Below, piece by piece: positions 29,484-39,364 of a stretch of 64,000 nt of DNA; the stretch's first letter is position 1; every line of letters begins with the position of its first letter. Origin of the DNA: Agromyces salentinus (GTDB lineage: Bacteria; Actinomycetota; Actinomycetes; Actinomycetales; Microbacteriaceae); NCBI RefSeq assembly GCF_009749395.1, contig NZ_WBIR01000002.1:62001-126000 (forward strand), in the 5' to 3' direction. The notes under the pieces are model-generated. The model searched no databases, was not told the DNA's origin, and saw only the letters and a list, made by a program, of their open reading frames with translations. Made by a program: the position numbers and the translations under genes.

Positions 29484-29918
29484 TCAGGCGCGGATGAGCA
29501 CCGTGCCCGCGACCTTGTCGTGGAACCCGCGCTGGTCGGAGTCCCAGACCAGGGCCGGCACGACGATCGCGAGCAGCAGCGTCCGCACGACGGGGCGCCA
29601 AGGTCCGACCCAGCCGCCGGTGAGCGGAACGATGCGCAGGCCGAGCAGCCGATGTCCGAGGCTCCCGCCGATGGTCGGGATGAAGACGGCCTGCATCAGG
29701 ACGAAGAGTCCGAGCGTCAGCCAAGAGTGCAGCACCGAACTATAGGGCGCGAACAGCAGGGCGATGACGAGCGCTGCGGCCCAGTCGACGGCGATCGCGA
29801 CGATGCGGCGTCCGATGCGCGCCACGGATCCCCGGCCCTCCTCGGGAAGTCCGAGCCGCTGGCCCGGCCACCGGCTGGGTTCGAGCTGGCCGAAGGTGGT
29901 CCGTGTAGAGTCAGGCAC
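29484..29918 (-). CDS. RDD family membrane protein
   Basis: Small membrane protein of the RDD family, function mostly unknown (some members affect ion transport). The 144-residue product has three hydrophobic segments (about 41-60, 66-85, 109-126) and the family motifs: an Arg near the first helix ([12 protein letters not shown]), [14 protein letters not shown] and [10 protein letters not shown] at the end. It starts with GTG 6 nt from a minus-strand TAGAAT and is divergent from glnA. Confidence 0.82.
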   Translation of the reverse strand: MPDSTRTTFGQLEPSRWPGQRLGLPEEGRGSVARIGRRIVAIAVDWAAALVIALLFAPYSSVLHSWLTLGLFVLMQAVFIPTIGGSLGHRLLGLRIVPLTGGWVGPWRPVVRTLLLAIVVPALVWDSDQRGFHDKVAGTVLIRA

Positions 29919-29924
29919 CCATGG

Positions 29925-29930
29925 ATTCTA
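29925..29930 (-). promoter_or_regulatory. RDD gene -10 element (leaderless)
   Basis: TAGAAT on the minus strand, 6 nt from the GTG start. It lies only 16 bp from the GlnR box of glnA, so GlnR binding might also affect this gene. Confidence 0.45.
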
Positions 29931-29945
29931 CCGGCGGCACCCTGC

Positions 29946-29983
29946 GTAACATGCCGGAAACAACTGCGTCACGGTAGAGAAAC
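29946..29983 (+). promoter_or_regulatory. GlnR box upstream of glnA
   Basis: Four half-sites spaced by exactly 6 nt: GTAAC, GAAAC, GTCAC, GAAAC. This matches the actinobacterial GlnR consensus gTnAc-n6-GaAAc repeated twice. It lies 83 bp ahead of the glnA ATG, so glnA should respond to nitrogen limitation through GlnR. Confidence 0.88.
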
Positions 29984-30065
29984 CCTCCCTCTGTACGGTC
30001 GACAATGGCTGTGCACGTCCGTCCGGCCCCGCCGGTTCAACTCGCCCCCTTGGAGATTCCAACCC

Positions 30066-31490
30066 ATGTTCAGTGATTCCTCTGAAGTGCTCAAGTTCAT
30101 CAAGGAGACGGATGTCAAGTTCCTCGACATCCGCTTCACCGACCTCCCGGGTGTGCAGCAGCACTTCAACATCCCGGCGTCGACCGTCGACGAGGAGTTC
30201 TTCACGGTGGGGCAGCTGTTCGACGGCTCCTCGATCCGTGGATTCGCGAACATCCACGAGTCCGACATGCAGCTCATCCCCGACGTGACGACGGCGTACA
30301 TCGACCAGTTCCGCGTCGAGCGCACGCTCATCATGGTCTTCGACATCTACAACCCGCGCAACGGCGAGATCTACTCGAAGGACCCGCGCCAGGTCGCCAA
30401 GAAGGCCGAGAAGTACCTCGCCTCGACGGGCATCGCCGACACCGCGTTCTTCGCCCCCGAGGCCGAGTTCTACATCTTCGACGACGTGCGCTACGAGGTC
30501 AACCAGCACTCGAGCTTCTACTCGGTCGACTCCGAGGAGGGCGCCTGGAACTCGGGCCGCAAGGAAGAGGGCGGCAACCTCGGCAACAAGACGCCGTACA
30601 AGGGCGGGTACTTCCCGGTCAGCCCCGTCGACAAGACCGCCGACCTTCGCGATGACATCACGCTCAAGCTCATCGACGCCGGCTTCGTGCTCGAGCGCTC
30701 GCACCACGAGGTCGGCACGGGCGGTCAGCAGGAGATCAACTACCGCTTCGACACGATGGTGCACGCGGCCGACGACATCCTGAAGTTCAAGTACATCGTC
30801 AAGAACACGGCCGACCAGTGGGGCAAGAGCGCGACGTTCATGCCGAAGCCGCTCTTCGGCGACAACGGCTCGGGCATGCACACCCACCAGTCGCTCTGGA
30901 GCGACGGCAAGCCGCTCTTCTACGACGAGGCCGGCTACGGCGGGCTCTCCGACCTGGCCCGCTGGTACATCGGTGGCCTCCTCAAGCACGCCCCTGCGGT
31001 GCTGGCGTTCACGAACCCGACGGTGAACTCGTACCACCGCCTCGTTCCTGGCTTCGAGGCCCCCGTCAACCTGGTCTACTCGGCGGGCAACCGCTCGGCG
31101 TCCATCCGCATCCCGATCACGGGCACGAACCCCAAGGCCAAGCGCATCGAGTTCCGCGCGCCTGATGCCTCCGGGAACCCGTACCTCGCGTTCGCCGCGC
31201 AGCTCATGGCCGGGCTCGACGGGATCAAGAACCGCATCGAACCGCACGAGCCGGTCGACAAGGACCTCTACGAGCTTCCGCCCGAGGAGGCCAAGGCGAT
31301 CCCCCAGGTCCCCGGCTCCCTCGGTGAGGCGCTCGACGCGCTCGAGGCCGACCACGACTTCCTCCTCGAGGGCGGCGTGTTCACCAAGGAGCTCATCGAG
31401 ACCTGGATCGACTACAAGCGCGAGAAGGAGCTGAAGCCCCTGGCCCAGCGTCCGCACCCGTTCGAGTTCGAGCTGTACTACGGCGTCTGA
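30066..31490 (+). CDS. glnA: Glutamine synthetase type I (GlnA)
   Basis: Makes glutamine from glutamate and ammonia. The 474-residue GSI-beta-type enzyme has [10 protein letters not shown] (metal site), the ATP-binding segment [18 protein letters not shown], the NRSASIRIP active-site loop and the adenylylation site Tyr402 in [10 protein letters not shown]. That Tyr is the target of GlnE, encoded just downstream on the other strand. The ATG was chosen over upstream in-frame codons because it starts the conserved N-terminus and lies behind the GlnR box. Confidence 0.97.
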   Translation: MFSDSSEVLKFIKETDVKFLDIRFTDLPGVQQHFNIPASTVDEEFFTVGQLFDGSSIRGFANIHESDMQLIPDVTTAYIDQFRVERTLIMVFDIYNPRNGEIYSKDPRQVAKKAEKYLASTGIADTAFFAPEAEFYIFDDVRYEVNQHSSFYSVDSEEGAWNSGRKEEGGNLGNKTPYKGGYFPVSPVDKTADLRDDITLKLIDAGFVLERSHHEVGTGGQQEINYRFDTMVHAADDILKFKYIVKNTADQWGKSATFMPKPLFGDNGSGMHTHQSLWSDGKPLFYDEAGYGGLSDLARWYIGGLLKHAPAVLAFTNPTVNSYHRLVPGFEAPVNLVYSAGNRSASIRIPITGTNPKAKRIEFRAPDASGNPYLAFAAQLMAGLDGIKNRIEPHEPVDKDLYELPPEEAKAIPQVPGSLGEALDALEADHDFLLEGGVFTKELIETWIDYKREKELKPLAQRPHPFEFELYYGV

Positions 31491-31514
31491 TTCGAGCGCT
31501 CCCCGCAGTCCCGG

Positions 31515-31550
31515 AAGGGCCCGCGTCGCTTCGGCGGCACGGGCCCTTTT
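31515..31550 (+). terminator. glnA terminator
   Basis: AAGGGCCCG pairs with CGGGCCCTT across a 16-nt loop that can itself fold, followed by a T tract. Placed 25 bp after the glnA stop. Confidence 0.8.
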
Positions 31551-31594
31551 CGCGTTCAGCGGGATGATCCGGCCCCGGTCAACGGGTCGGCGCG

Positions 31595-34500
31595 TCAGCG
31601 GGTCGACGGCTCGCGCCGCTCCTCTTCGCCGTAGAACCCGCGCTCGAAGACCGCACGAGAGCGCCGCGTGACCGCGAGGTAGTCGTCCTCGAGCTGCGTC
31701 GCCGAGCCGGGCGGGTAGCCCATGATCCTGGCAACGCCCTCGAGCTGCGTACGCTCGACCGGCAGCACGTCGGTGGTGCGCTGGAGCCAGAGCGTCAGCG
31801 CCGAACGGGCGCGTGAGGCGAGCACCCATGCAGTGCGCAGAGTCTCCGCGTCGGGCGCCGGAATGAGGTCGTGCTCGACGCTGGCGCCGAGCGCGTCGAG
31901 AGTCGAGGTCGTCCGCAGCGCAGGGATCGCGGCGGCGTGCTCGAGCTGGACGAGCTGCACGTACCATTCGACGTCGCTCAACGACCCCCGCCCGAGCTTC
32001 AGGTGCCGCGTGGGGTCCGCCCCCTGCGGGAGTCGCTCGTTCTCGACACGCGCCTTGATGCGCTTCACCTCGCGGATGTCGCGATCGGAGATCTCCGCCG
32101 GGTACCGGACGGTGTCGGCGAGCGTGGTGAAGTCCTCGATCAGCGCGTGGTCGCCGGCCACCCCGCGCGCGCGCAACAGCGCCTGGGCCTCCCACGTGAG
32201 CGACCACCGGGCGTAGTAGGCGCGATAGGCGTCGAGCGAACGCGCCACGACACCGTTCCGCCCCTCGGGGCGGAGGTCGGCGTCGAGCTCGAACGGGAGT
32301 CGCGCATCCTCGCTCAGGCGCACGAGTTCCGCGACGATGCGGAGCGCCTGCGAGTGGGCCACGTCGGGCGCGGCATCCGCGGGGCGATACACGTAGATGA
32401 TGTCGGCGTCGCTGCTGATGCCGAGCTCGCGACCACCGAACCGCCCCATGCCGATCACGGCGAACTCGATGCCGTCGGGAGCTGCGCCGCGGATGGCGGC
32501 GAGCAACGCGGCGATGTGGTTCTCCGTGACGTCGCTGAGCGCACGGCCGAGGTCCTCCACGGTCACGACGTCGAGGATCGCGGCCAGGGCGAGCCGCAGG
32601 ACCTCGCGACGGCGAATGGCGCGGAAGATGTTCGCGGCGGCATCGGGCTCGGTATGGCGCGCCAGGACCGCGCGCCCCTCCTCCTCGAGCGCCGCCAGGC
32701 TCCGCGGCCGGAGTTCCTCGAGGTCCTCGAGCCATGCGACCGCCTCGGGACTGCGCTCGAGGAGCGCGGCGGCGAATCGTGACCCGGAGAGGACCCTGGT
32801 CAGGTTCAGCGCGGCATCCGAGGAGTCGCGGAGCAGCCGGAGGTACCAGTGCGTCGTGCCGAGGGTGTCGCTCAGACGCCGGAAGGAGAGCAGACCGAAG
32901 TCGGGATCGGTGCCGTCGGCGAACCAGGAGATGAGCACCGGCATGAGATGGCGTTGGATCTGCGCCCGTCGTGACACCCCGGCCGTCAGCGCGCCGATGT
33001 GGGCGAGCGCGCCGCGGGGGTCGCGGAACCCGATGGCCGCGAGGCGCGCCTCGGCCTGCGCACTCGTGAGTTCGAGGCCGGATGCAGGCAGTGCCGCGAC
33101 GGCGGAGAGGAGCGGACGGTAGAACAGGCGTTCGTGAAGGCCGCGGACACGCTGGCGCACGGTCTGCCACACCTCGCCCAGGCGTTCGGCGTCGGGTGCC
33201 AGGCCCGACGCGCGTGCGAGCCGCCGCATGCCGGCCTGGTCGCGCGGCATGAGGTGCGTGCGACGGAGTCGTTCGAGCTGCAGCCGATGCTCGAGCACTC
33301 GCAGCAGCCGGTAGTCGCGGGAGAACTCCGCGGCCTCCTCACGGCCGACGTAGCCCGCGTCCGCGAGGGCCTGGAGGGCGGGCAGGGTGCCCCGCTGGTG
33401 GATCGCCTCGTCCGTCGACCCGTGCACGAGCTGCAGGAGCTGCACGGTGAACTCGATGTCGCGCAGCCCGCCCGGCCCGAGCTTCACCTGGTAGGCGACC
33501 TCGTCTGCCGGGATGAACTCGGTGACCCGTTCGCGCATGCGCTGCACCGACTCGACGAAGCCGTCGCGTCCGGAACTGGTCCACACCTTCGGACCGACGC
33601 CCGCGGCGTACCGGGCGCCGAGCTCGGCATCGCCGGCGATCGGTCGTGCCTTCAGCAGCGCCTGGAACTCCCAGCTCTTGGCCCACCGGTCGTAGTACTG
33701 CAGGTGCGATTCGAGCGTCCGGACGAGCGCACCGTCCTTGCCCTCCGGTCGGAGGTTCGCGTCGACCTCCCAGAGCAGCGGCTCGATGCCGGACTCCGAG
33801 ATGACGCGCGCGAGGACCATCGCCAGGCGAGTGGCGATCTCGAGTGCACGAGCGGTGGAGACGACTGATTCGTCCGCCGACTCCCCCACGTAGATGACGT
33901 CGACGTCGCTCACGTAGTTGAGTTCCCTGGCGCCCGCCTTGCCCATGCCGATGATCGCGAGCCTCGTCGCCTCGACCTCGGCCGCCGGGAACAGGCCCGG
34001 CGCGGCCGGTGCGCCATCGACGCGGGAACTCGCGAGCCTGGCAACACGCAGCGCGGCGTCGAGCGTGGCGCCGGCGAGGTCGGCGAGCCCCGCGGCGACG
34101 GATTCGACCGCGTCGACCGCGTCGAGACGGGTGAGGTCGTAGACCGCGATCCGTGCGAGCAGGCTCCGGTATCGCACCCGGAGCGCGGCGGACGCCGTGT
34201 CGAGCGACGATCCCGGTGCAGCCCACGCGCGGTCGACGGCGTCGAGCAGCAACACCCGAGCCTCTGCCGAGGTGAAGGGCGGCGCCGGCACCTCCTGGAA
34301 GAGCGCGAGCTCCGACGGATGCCGCAGGAGGAACTCCGCGAACCCACGGGATGCTCCGACCAGGCCGGCGTATCGTTCAGCCGAGGCCGGCTGCTCGAGC
34401 GTGACGGTCACCTCCTGCGGCGCACGCGCGTAGAGCCGTTCCGTCGCGATCAGCGCCTCGTCTGGATCCGCAGCGTGGGCGAACGCCGTGAGCAGGTGCT

Positions 34501-34612
34501 CCTCGTCGAGGGAGGTCGACTCCGCGAGGGCTCCGAGCCTCGCGGAGGCCGCCGACAGGTCGTCGAAGCCGGCCCTCGCGAGGCGTCCGAGCGTCGGTGT
34601 CTGGCGTGACAT
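31595..34612 (-). CDS. glnE: Glutamine synthetase adenylyltransferase/deadenylase (GlnE)
   Basis: Bifunctional enzyme that adds and removes AMP on the conserved Tyr of GlnA. The 1005-residue protein has two nucleotidyltransferase domains, each with its metal-binding motif: GMGKAGARELNYVSDVDVIY in the N-terminal half and GMGRFGGRELGISSDADIIY in the C-terminal half. It follows glnA2 by 10 bp on the same strand, so glnA2-glnE are an operon, convergent with glnA. Confidence 0.95.
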   Translation of the reverse strand: MSRQTPTLGRLARAGFDDLSAASARLGALAESTSLDEEHLLTAFAHAADPDEALIATERLYARAPQEVTVTLEQPASAERYAGLVGASRGFAEFLLRHPSELALFQEVPAPPFTSAEARVLLLDAVDRAWAAPGSSLDTASAALRVRYRSLLARIAVYDLTRLDAVDAVESVAAGLADLAGATLDAALRVARLASSRVDGAPAAPGLFPAAEVEATRLAIIGMGKAGARELNYVSDVDVIYVGESADESVVSTARALEIATRLAMVLARVISESGIEPLLWEVDANLRPEGKDGALVRTLESHLQYYDRWAKSWEFQALLKARPIAGDAELGARYAAGVGPKVWTSSGRDGFVESVQRMRERVTEFIPADEVAYQVKLGPGGLRDIEFTVQLLQLVHGSTDEAIHQRGTLPALQALADAGYVGREEAAEFSRDYRLLRVLEHRLQLERLRRTHLMPRDQAGMRRLARASGLAPDAERLGEVWQTVRQRVRGLHERLFYRPLLSAVAALPASGLELTSAQAEARLAAIGFRDPRGALAHIGALTAGVSRRAQIQRHLMPVLISWFADGTDPDFGLLSFRRLSDTLGTTHWYLRLLRDSSDAALNLTRVLSGSRFAAALLERSPEAVAWLEDLEELRPRSLAALEEEGRAVLARHTEPDAAANIFRAIRRREVLRLALAAILDVVTVEDLGRALSDVTENHIAALLAAIRGAAPDGIEFAVIGMGRFGGRELGISSDADIIYVYRPADAAPDVAHSQALRIVAELVRLSEDARLPFELDADLRPEGRNGVVARSLDAYRAYYARWSLTWEAQALLRARGVAGDHALIEDFTTLADTVRYPAEISDRDIREVKRIKARVENERLPQGADPTRHLKLGRGSLSDVEWYVQLVQLEHAAAIPALRTTSTLDALGASVEHDLIPAPDAETLRTAWVLASRARSALTLWLQRTTDVLPVERTQLEGVARIMGYPPGSATQLEDDYLAVTRRSRAVFERGFYGEEERREPSTR

Positions 34613-34622
34613 CCGGCGCGGG

Positions 34623-35960
34623 TCAGAGGATCTCGAGGTTGCGCTGCAGTTCGAAGGGCGTCACCTGCGTCCGGTAGTCCCGCCACTCGGCGCGCTTGTT
34701 CGCCAGCACGTAGTTGAAGACCTGCTCGCCGAGCGTCTCGGCGACGAGTTCGGAGTTCTCCATGTACTCGATCGCGTGATCGAGGCTGGCGGGCAGCGGG
34801 TGGTAGCCGAGCGCGCGGCGTTCGCTGTCGGTCAGCGCCCAGACGTCGTCCTCCGCCTCTGCGGGAAGCTCGTACTCCTCTTCGATGCCCTTCATGCCAG
34901 CTGCGAGCAGCAGCGAGAAGGCCAGGTAGGGGTTCGCGGCCGAGTCGATCGCGCGGTACTCGACGCGTGCGCTCTGGCCCTTGTTGGGCTTGTAGAGCGG
35001 CACCCGCACCAGGGCGGAGCGGTTGTTGTGGCCCCAGCAGATGAAGCTGGGCGCCTCGTCACCGCCCCAGAGGCGCTTGTACGAGTTGACGAACTGGTTC
35101 GTCACGGCCGAGATCTCGTGTGCGTGGCGCAGGAGGCCCGCGATGAAGTGCCGGCCGATCTTCGAGAGCTGGTACTGCGACCCGGCCTCGTAGAACGCGT
35201 TGGCGTCACCCTCGAAGAGCGAGAGATGCGTGTGCATGCCGCTGCCGGGGAACTGCGAGAACGGCTTGGGCATGAAGGTCGCGTACACGCCCTGCTCGAT
35301 CGCGACCTCCTTGATGACCGTGCGGAAGGTCATGATGTTGTCGGCGGTCGTGAGCGCGTCGGCGTACCGCAGGTCGATCTCGTTCTGGCCGGGGCCGGCC
35401 TCGTGGTGGCTGAACTCGACCGAGATGCCGAGGTCCTCGAGCATGCGCACCGATCGCCGGCGGAAGTCGTGGGCCGTGCCTCCCGGCACGTTGTCGAAGT
35501 ACCCGGCCGAGTCCACGGGTTGAGGCCCCTCGGGGCCGAACTTCGAGGACTTGAGCAGGTAGAACTCGATCTCGGGATGCGTGTAGAACGTGAAGCCCCG
35601 GTCGGCGGCGCGCGCGAGCGTGCGCTTGAGGACGTTGCGCGGGTCGGCCACGGCCGGTTCGCCGTCAGGGGTGGTGATGTCGCAGAACATCCGGGCGGTC
35701 GGGTCGATGTCGCCCCGCCACGGCAGCGTCTGGAACGTCGTGGGGTCGGGGTAGGCCAACAGGTCGGACTCGTAGGTCCGGGTGAGCCCCTCGATCGCGG
35801 ATCCGTCGAAGCCGATGCCCTCCGTGAAGGCGCCCTCCACCTCGGCCGGGGCGATCGCCACCGACTTGAGCGTCCCGACGACGTCGGTGAACCAGAGCCT
35901 GACGAACTTGACTCCCCGCTCCTCGATCGTGCGAAGAACGAAGTCGCGCTGCTTATCCAT
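34623..35960 (-). CDS. glnA2: Glutamine synthetase type I paralog (GlnA2)
   Basis: Second GSI-type enzyme of 445 residues, shorter than GlnA and lacking the insertion and the adenylylation tyrosine segment. Active-site motifs remain: HPEIEFYLLK, HHEAGPGQNEIDLR, FPGSGMHTHLSLF and NNRSALVRVP. In other actinobacteria GlnA2 is a second, not GlnE-controlled, synthetase or a polyamine-related enzyme; substrate here is open. The ATG (protein MDKQRDFVLR) has an AGAGGGTG ribosome binding site; an upstream in-frame TTG is less likely. Confidence 0.9.
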   Translation of the reverse strand: MDKQRDFVLRTIEERGVKFVRLWFTDVVGTLKSVAIAPAEVEGAFTEGIGFDGSAIEGLTRTYESDLLAYPDPTTFQTLPWRGDIDPTARMFCDITTPDGEPAVADPRNVLKRTLARAADRGFTFYTHPEIEFYLLKSSKFGPEGPQPVDSAGYFDNVPGGTAHDFRRRSVRMLEDLGISVEFSHHEAGPGQNEIDLRYADALTTADNIMTFRTVIKEVAIEQGVYATFMPKPFSQFPGSGMHTHLSLFEGDANAFYEAGSQYQLSKIGRHFIAGLLRHAHEISAVTNQFVNSYKRLWGGDEAPSFICWGHNNRSALVRVPLYKPNKGQSARVEYRAIDSAANPYLAFSLLLAAGMKGIEEEYELPAEAEDDVWALTDSERRALGYHPLPASLDHAIEYMENSELVAETLGEQVFNYVLANKRAEWRDYRTQVTPFELQRNLEIL

Positions 35961-36034
35961 CCACACCCTCTCTCGCAACTCTCAGGGTAGCGGTTCCGGC
36001 GGGGACGAGCCGCCGCATGGCCGATCCCGTGTGG

Positions 36035-36040
36035 AAGACT
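36035..36040 (+). promoter_or_regulatory. panB -10 element (leaderless)
   Basis: AAGACT followed by 6 nt and the ATG at 36047; this supports the downstream start for panB. Confidence 0.4.
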
Positions 36041-36046
36041 GGCGGC

Positions 36047-36973
36047 ATGTCCGACCAGTCCGAGACCACGTCCGCCGCCGACCCGTCGTCAACAGCACCG
36101 TCGGGCGAATCCTCGCCCGGTGGCGAGACGGTCGTCGAGGCGACGCCGTACGGCGGCGCGGCGGCATCCGGCGGACCGAGGCGGGTCCGCACGCGTCACT
36201 TCCAGAACGCCAAGCGCGACGGCATCAAGATCACGGGCCTCACGAGCTACGACCAGCTGACGGCCCGCATCTTCGACGAGGCGGGCATCGACTTCCTCCT
36301 CGTCGGCGACTCCTCCGGCAACAACGTGTTCGGCTACGAGACGACCCTCCCGGTCACGGTCGACGAGCTCATCCCGCTGACCCGCGCCGTCGCCGGGGCG
36401 GTCAAGCGGGCGTTCGTCGTCGCCGACATGCCGTTCGGGTCGTACGAGGTGGGCGCCGAGGAGGCCCTGCACACCGCCATCCGGTTCATGAAGGAGACCG
36501 GGGCGCACGCGGTCAAGCTCGAGGGCGGAACGCGCAGCGCCGAGCAGATCCGCCGCATCGTCCAGGCAGGCATCCCCGTCATGGCGCACATCGGCTACAC
36601 GCCGCAGAGCGAGCACGGCCTCGGCGGGCACATCATCCAGGGCCGCGGCGACGCCGTCGAGCGGCTCCTCGCCGACGCGAAGGCGGTCGAGGAGGCCGGA
36701 GCGTTCGCCGTCGTGCTCGAGATGGTCCCGTCCGACGCCGCCCGGCAGGTCACCGAACTGCTCGAGATCCCCACGATCAGCGTGGGCGCGGGCGCGCACA
36801 CCGACGGACAACTCCTCGTCTGGACCGACTGGGCCGGGCTCACCACGGGGCGTGTGCCGAAGTTCGTGAAGCAGTACGCCGACCTCGCCGGCATCCTCGG
36901 CCGAGCGGCGGCCGAGTGGCGCACCGACGTCGCGAACGGCACCTACCCGAGCCCCGAGCACAGCTACGAGTGA
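36047..36973 (+). CDS. panB: 3-Methyl-2-oxobutanoate hydroxymethyltransferase (PanB)
   Basis: First enzyme of pantothenate synthesis, making ketopantoate from 2-oxoisovalerate and methylene-tetrahydrofolate. The family sequence is clear after an Ala/Ser/Gly-rich N-terminal tail of about 40 residues: the metal-binding DSSGNNVFGYETTLPVT segment, KLEGG, MAHIGYTPQS and the LEMVPSD catalytic-Glu segment. I chose the ATG at 36047 (308 residues) because of the -10-like hexamer 6 nt upstream; an in-frame ATG at 36017 would add 10 residues. Confidence 0.92.
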   Translation: MSDQSETTSAADPSSTAPSGESSPGGETVVEATPYGGAAASGGPRRVRTRHFQNAKRDGIKITGLTSYDQLTARIFDEAGIDFLLVGDSSGNNVFGYETTLPVTVDELIPLTRAVAGAVKRAFVVADMPFGSYEVGAEEALHTAIRFMKETGAHAVKLEGGTRSAEQIRRIVQAGIPVMAHIGYTPQSEHGLGGHIIQGRGDAVERLLADAKAVEEAGAFAVVLEMVPSDAARQVTELLEIPTISVGAGAHTDGQLLVWTDWAGLTTGRVPKFVKQYADLAGILGRAAAEWRTDVANGTYPSPEHSYE

Positions 36974-36988
36974 GCGGGAGCCGCGGAC

Positions 36989-37174
36989 TCAGTCCTCGGC
37001 GGCCTCTTCCTCGGCCCACTTCGCGCTGTTCGCGCGAAGGATCTCGAGGGCACGACCGGCCTCCTCGCGCGTGTCGAACGGACCGACGCGATCGACGGAG
37101 GGCGACTGGAAGCCCTGCTCGACCTCGCCCGTGTTGAGGTTGTACCAGTACCGGTGCTCGATATCCTCGGCCAT
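36989..37174 (-). CDS. Small SPOR-like protein
   Basis: Conserved actinobacterial protein of 61 residues, in databases usually labelled SPOR-domain-like. It opens with an aromatic stretch (EHRYWYNLNTGEVEQG) and contains the VGPFDTREEAGRALE pattern found in SPOR repeats, then an acidic end. No signal peptide or membrane helix, so the peptidoglycan-binding role of true SPOR domains is doubtful here. It is convergent with panB and divergent from map. Confidence 0.75.
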   Translation of the reverse strand: MAEDIEHRYWYNLNTGEVEQGFQSPSVDRVGPFDTREEAGRALEILRANSAKWAEEEAAED

Positions 37175-37179
37175 AGGCT
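37174..37179 (+). promoter_or_regulatory. map -10 element (leaderless)
   Basis: TAGGCT, then 6 nt, then the map ATG. It touches the start codon of the divergent small SPOR-like gene. Confidence 0.5.
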
Positions 37180-37185
37180 GATCCT

Positions 37186-38049
37186 ATGCCGAAGGATGCC
37201 GCTGGCCACCTGATTGCCGGACGCCTGTCGCCGATGCGATCCGTGCCCGATTCGATCGCCCGGCCCGAGTACGTCGGTCGGGCCGCGCCGGCGGCGTACA
37301 CCGCCGGGGACCGGTACACGCCCGACGAGGTCGAGCGGGTCAGGGCCGCCGGACGCATCGCCGCGCAGGCGATCGCGGCCGCCGCATCCGCGATCCGTCC
37401 CGGCGTGACGACCGATGAACTCGATCGCATCGCGCACGAGTTCGTCGTCGGCCATGGCGCGTATCCGTCGACGCTCGGCTATCGCGGATACCCGAAGTCC
37501 TCGTGCACCTCGGTGAACGAGGTCATCTGCCACGGGATCCCCGACGACACCGTGCTCGCCGACGGCGACCTCGTGAACATCGACGTCACCGCCTACCTCG
37601 ACGGCTACCACGGCGACCTCAACCACACGTTCCTGGTCGGCGACGCGTCGGAGGAGGCGTCGCTGCTCGTCGAGCGCACGCGCGAGGCGCTCGCGCGCGG
37701 CATCCGCGCGGTCGCTCCCGGTCGGCAGGTGAACGTGATCGGCCGGGCCATCGAGGCCTACGCGAAGCGCTTCGGCTACGGCGTCGTGCGCGACTACACC
37801 GGGCACGGCGTGGGCCGGGCGTTCCACACGGGGCTGATCATCCCCCACTACGACGCGCCCCAGTTCGACACCGTCATGGAGCCCGGCATGATCTTCACGA
37901 TCGAGCCGATGCTCACCCTCGGCTCGGTCGAGTGGGACCTCTGGGCCGACGACTGGACGGTCGTCACCAGGGACCGGTCGCTCACCGCCCAGTTCGAGCA
38001 CACGCTCGTGGTCACCGAGCGCGGCGCCGAGATCCTCACCCTTCCCTGA
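37186..38049 (+). CDS. map: Methionine aminopeptidase type I (Map)
   Basis: Removes the initiator methionine from new proteins. The 287-residue enzyme has an N-terminal extension of about 40 residues, as in mycobacterial MetAP-1c. All five metal ligands are in family motifs: the two Asp in [19 protein letters not shown], the His in [11 protein letters not shown], and Glu in MIFTIEPM and QFEHTLVV. Leaderless transcription is predicted from the upstream TAGGCT. Confidence 0.95.
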   Translation: MPKDAAGHLIAGRLSPMRSVPDSIARPEYVGRAAPAAYTAGDRYTPDEVERVRAAGRIAAQAIAAAASAIRPGVTTDELDRIAHEFVVGHGAYPSTLGYRGYPKSSCTSVNEVICHGIPDDTVLADGDLVNIDVTAYLDGYHGDLNHTFLVGDASEEASLLVERTREALARGIRAVAPGRQVNVIGRAIEAYAKRFGYGVVRDYTGHGVGRAFHTGLIIPHYDAPQFDTVMEPGMIFTIEPMLTLGSVEWDLWADDWTVVTRDRSLTAQFEHTLVVTERGAEILTLP

Positions 38050-38099
38050 GCGTGGGCCCGAGCCCAGCACCCGAGGCAGATCGCCATCCTGCGCCGCGA

Positions 38100-38105
38100 T
38101 AGTCT
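38100..38105 (+). promoter_or_regulatory. ppgK -10 element (leaderless)
   Basis: TAGTCT followed by 6 nt and the ppgK ATG. Confidence 0.5.
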
Positions 38106-38111
38106 GACGGC

Positions 38112-38867
38112 ATGGCGACTCAGCACGCGATCGGGATCGACGTCGGCGGCACGGGAATCAAGGGGGCGATCGTCGATCTCGCGACCGGCGCACTCCTCAG
38201 CGAGCGCCGCAAGGTGCGGACGCCCGACGGCGGCAAGCCGGCCGACATCCTGACCGCTGCGACCGAGCTGCTTGAGACGATCGGCGGCGACGGCGACATC
38301 GAGGGCCTCGTGCTCGGCGTCTGCTTCCCGGCCATCGTGAAGCGCGGGCGCACGCTGTCCGCCGCGAACATCTCCGACGAATGGATCGGGCTGCCCGCCG
38401 AGGAGCTCTTCGAGCAGTCGCTCGGTCGTGACATCCACTTCGTCAATGACGCGGATGCCGCCGGCATCGCCGAGATGCGCTTCGGCGCGGCGAAGGACGT
38501 CGACGGGCTCGTCATCCTCACCACGCTCGGCACGGGCATCGGGTCGGCGTTCCTCTACGACGGCGTGCTCATCCCCAACACCGAGCTCGGCCACCTGGAG
38601 CTCGACGGCGACGACGCCGAGCACCGGGCCGCCTACTCCGCAATGGAGCGGGAGGAACTCAGCTGGGAGCAGTGGTCGGAGCGACTGCAGCGCTACTACG
38701 CGCACGTCGAGTTCCTGTTCTCCCCCGACCTCTTCGTGGTCGGCGGCGGCGTCTCCAAGCATCAGGAGCACTTCCTGCCCCGACTCGACATGAAGACCCC
38801 GATCGTCCCGGCCGTGCACCGCAACAACGCGGGCATCATCGGCGCGGCGGCGCTCGCTTTGGACTGA
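38112..38867 (+). CDS. ppgK: Polyphosphate glucokinase (PpgK)
   Basis: Phosphorylates glucose using inorganic polyphosphate (and often ATP). The 251-residue ROK-family protein shows the phosphate-1 motif GIDVGGTGIKGAIVD, the catalytic Asp in FVNDADAAG, the phosphate-2 motif TTLGTGIGSA and the glucose-contact segment NTELGHLELDG, which matches actinobacterial PpgK rather than ATP-only glucokinases. It lies immediately upstream of the RNase P RNA gene, which is transcribed toward it. Confidence 0.92.
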   Translation: MATQHAIGIDVGGTGIKGAIVDLATGALLSERRKVRTPDGGKPADILTAATELLETIGGDGDIEGLVLGVCFPAIVKRGRTLSAANISDEWIGLPAEELFEQSLGRDIHFVNDADAAGIAEMRFGAAKDVDGLVILTTLGTGIGSAFLYDGVLIPNTELGHLELDGDDAEHRAAYSAMEREELSWEQWSERLQRYYAHVEFLFSPDLFVVGGGVSKHQEHFLPRLDMKTPIVPAVHRNNAGIIGAAALALD

Positions 38868-38906
38868 CCGTCGGCCCGCGCCCGCGCGGAACGCGGACGT
38901 CGCGAG

Positions 38907-39291
<385 letters not shown>

Positions 39292-39296
39292 GTTGC

Positions 39297-39302
39297 AGCC
39301 TA
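39297..39302 (-). promoter_or_regulatory. rnpB -10 element
   Basis: TAGGCT on the minus strand, about 6 nt from the predicted RNA 5' end. Because rnpB is non-coding, this supports TAGGCT as a true -10 in this genome. Confidence 0.6.
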
Positions 39303-39364
39303 CAGGTCGAAGCTGGCAGGACCCGCCGCCCGAGCCCGGTCGCCGCACGGCGCGGTCGACCCGT

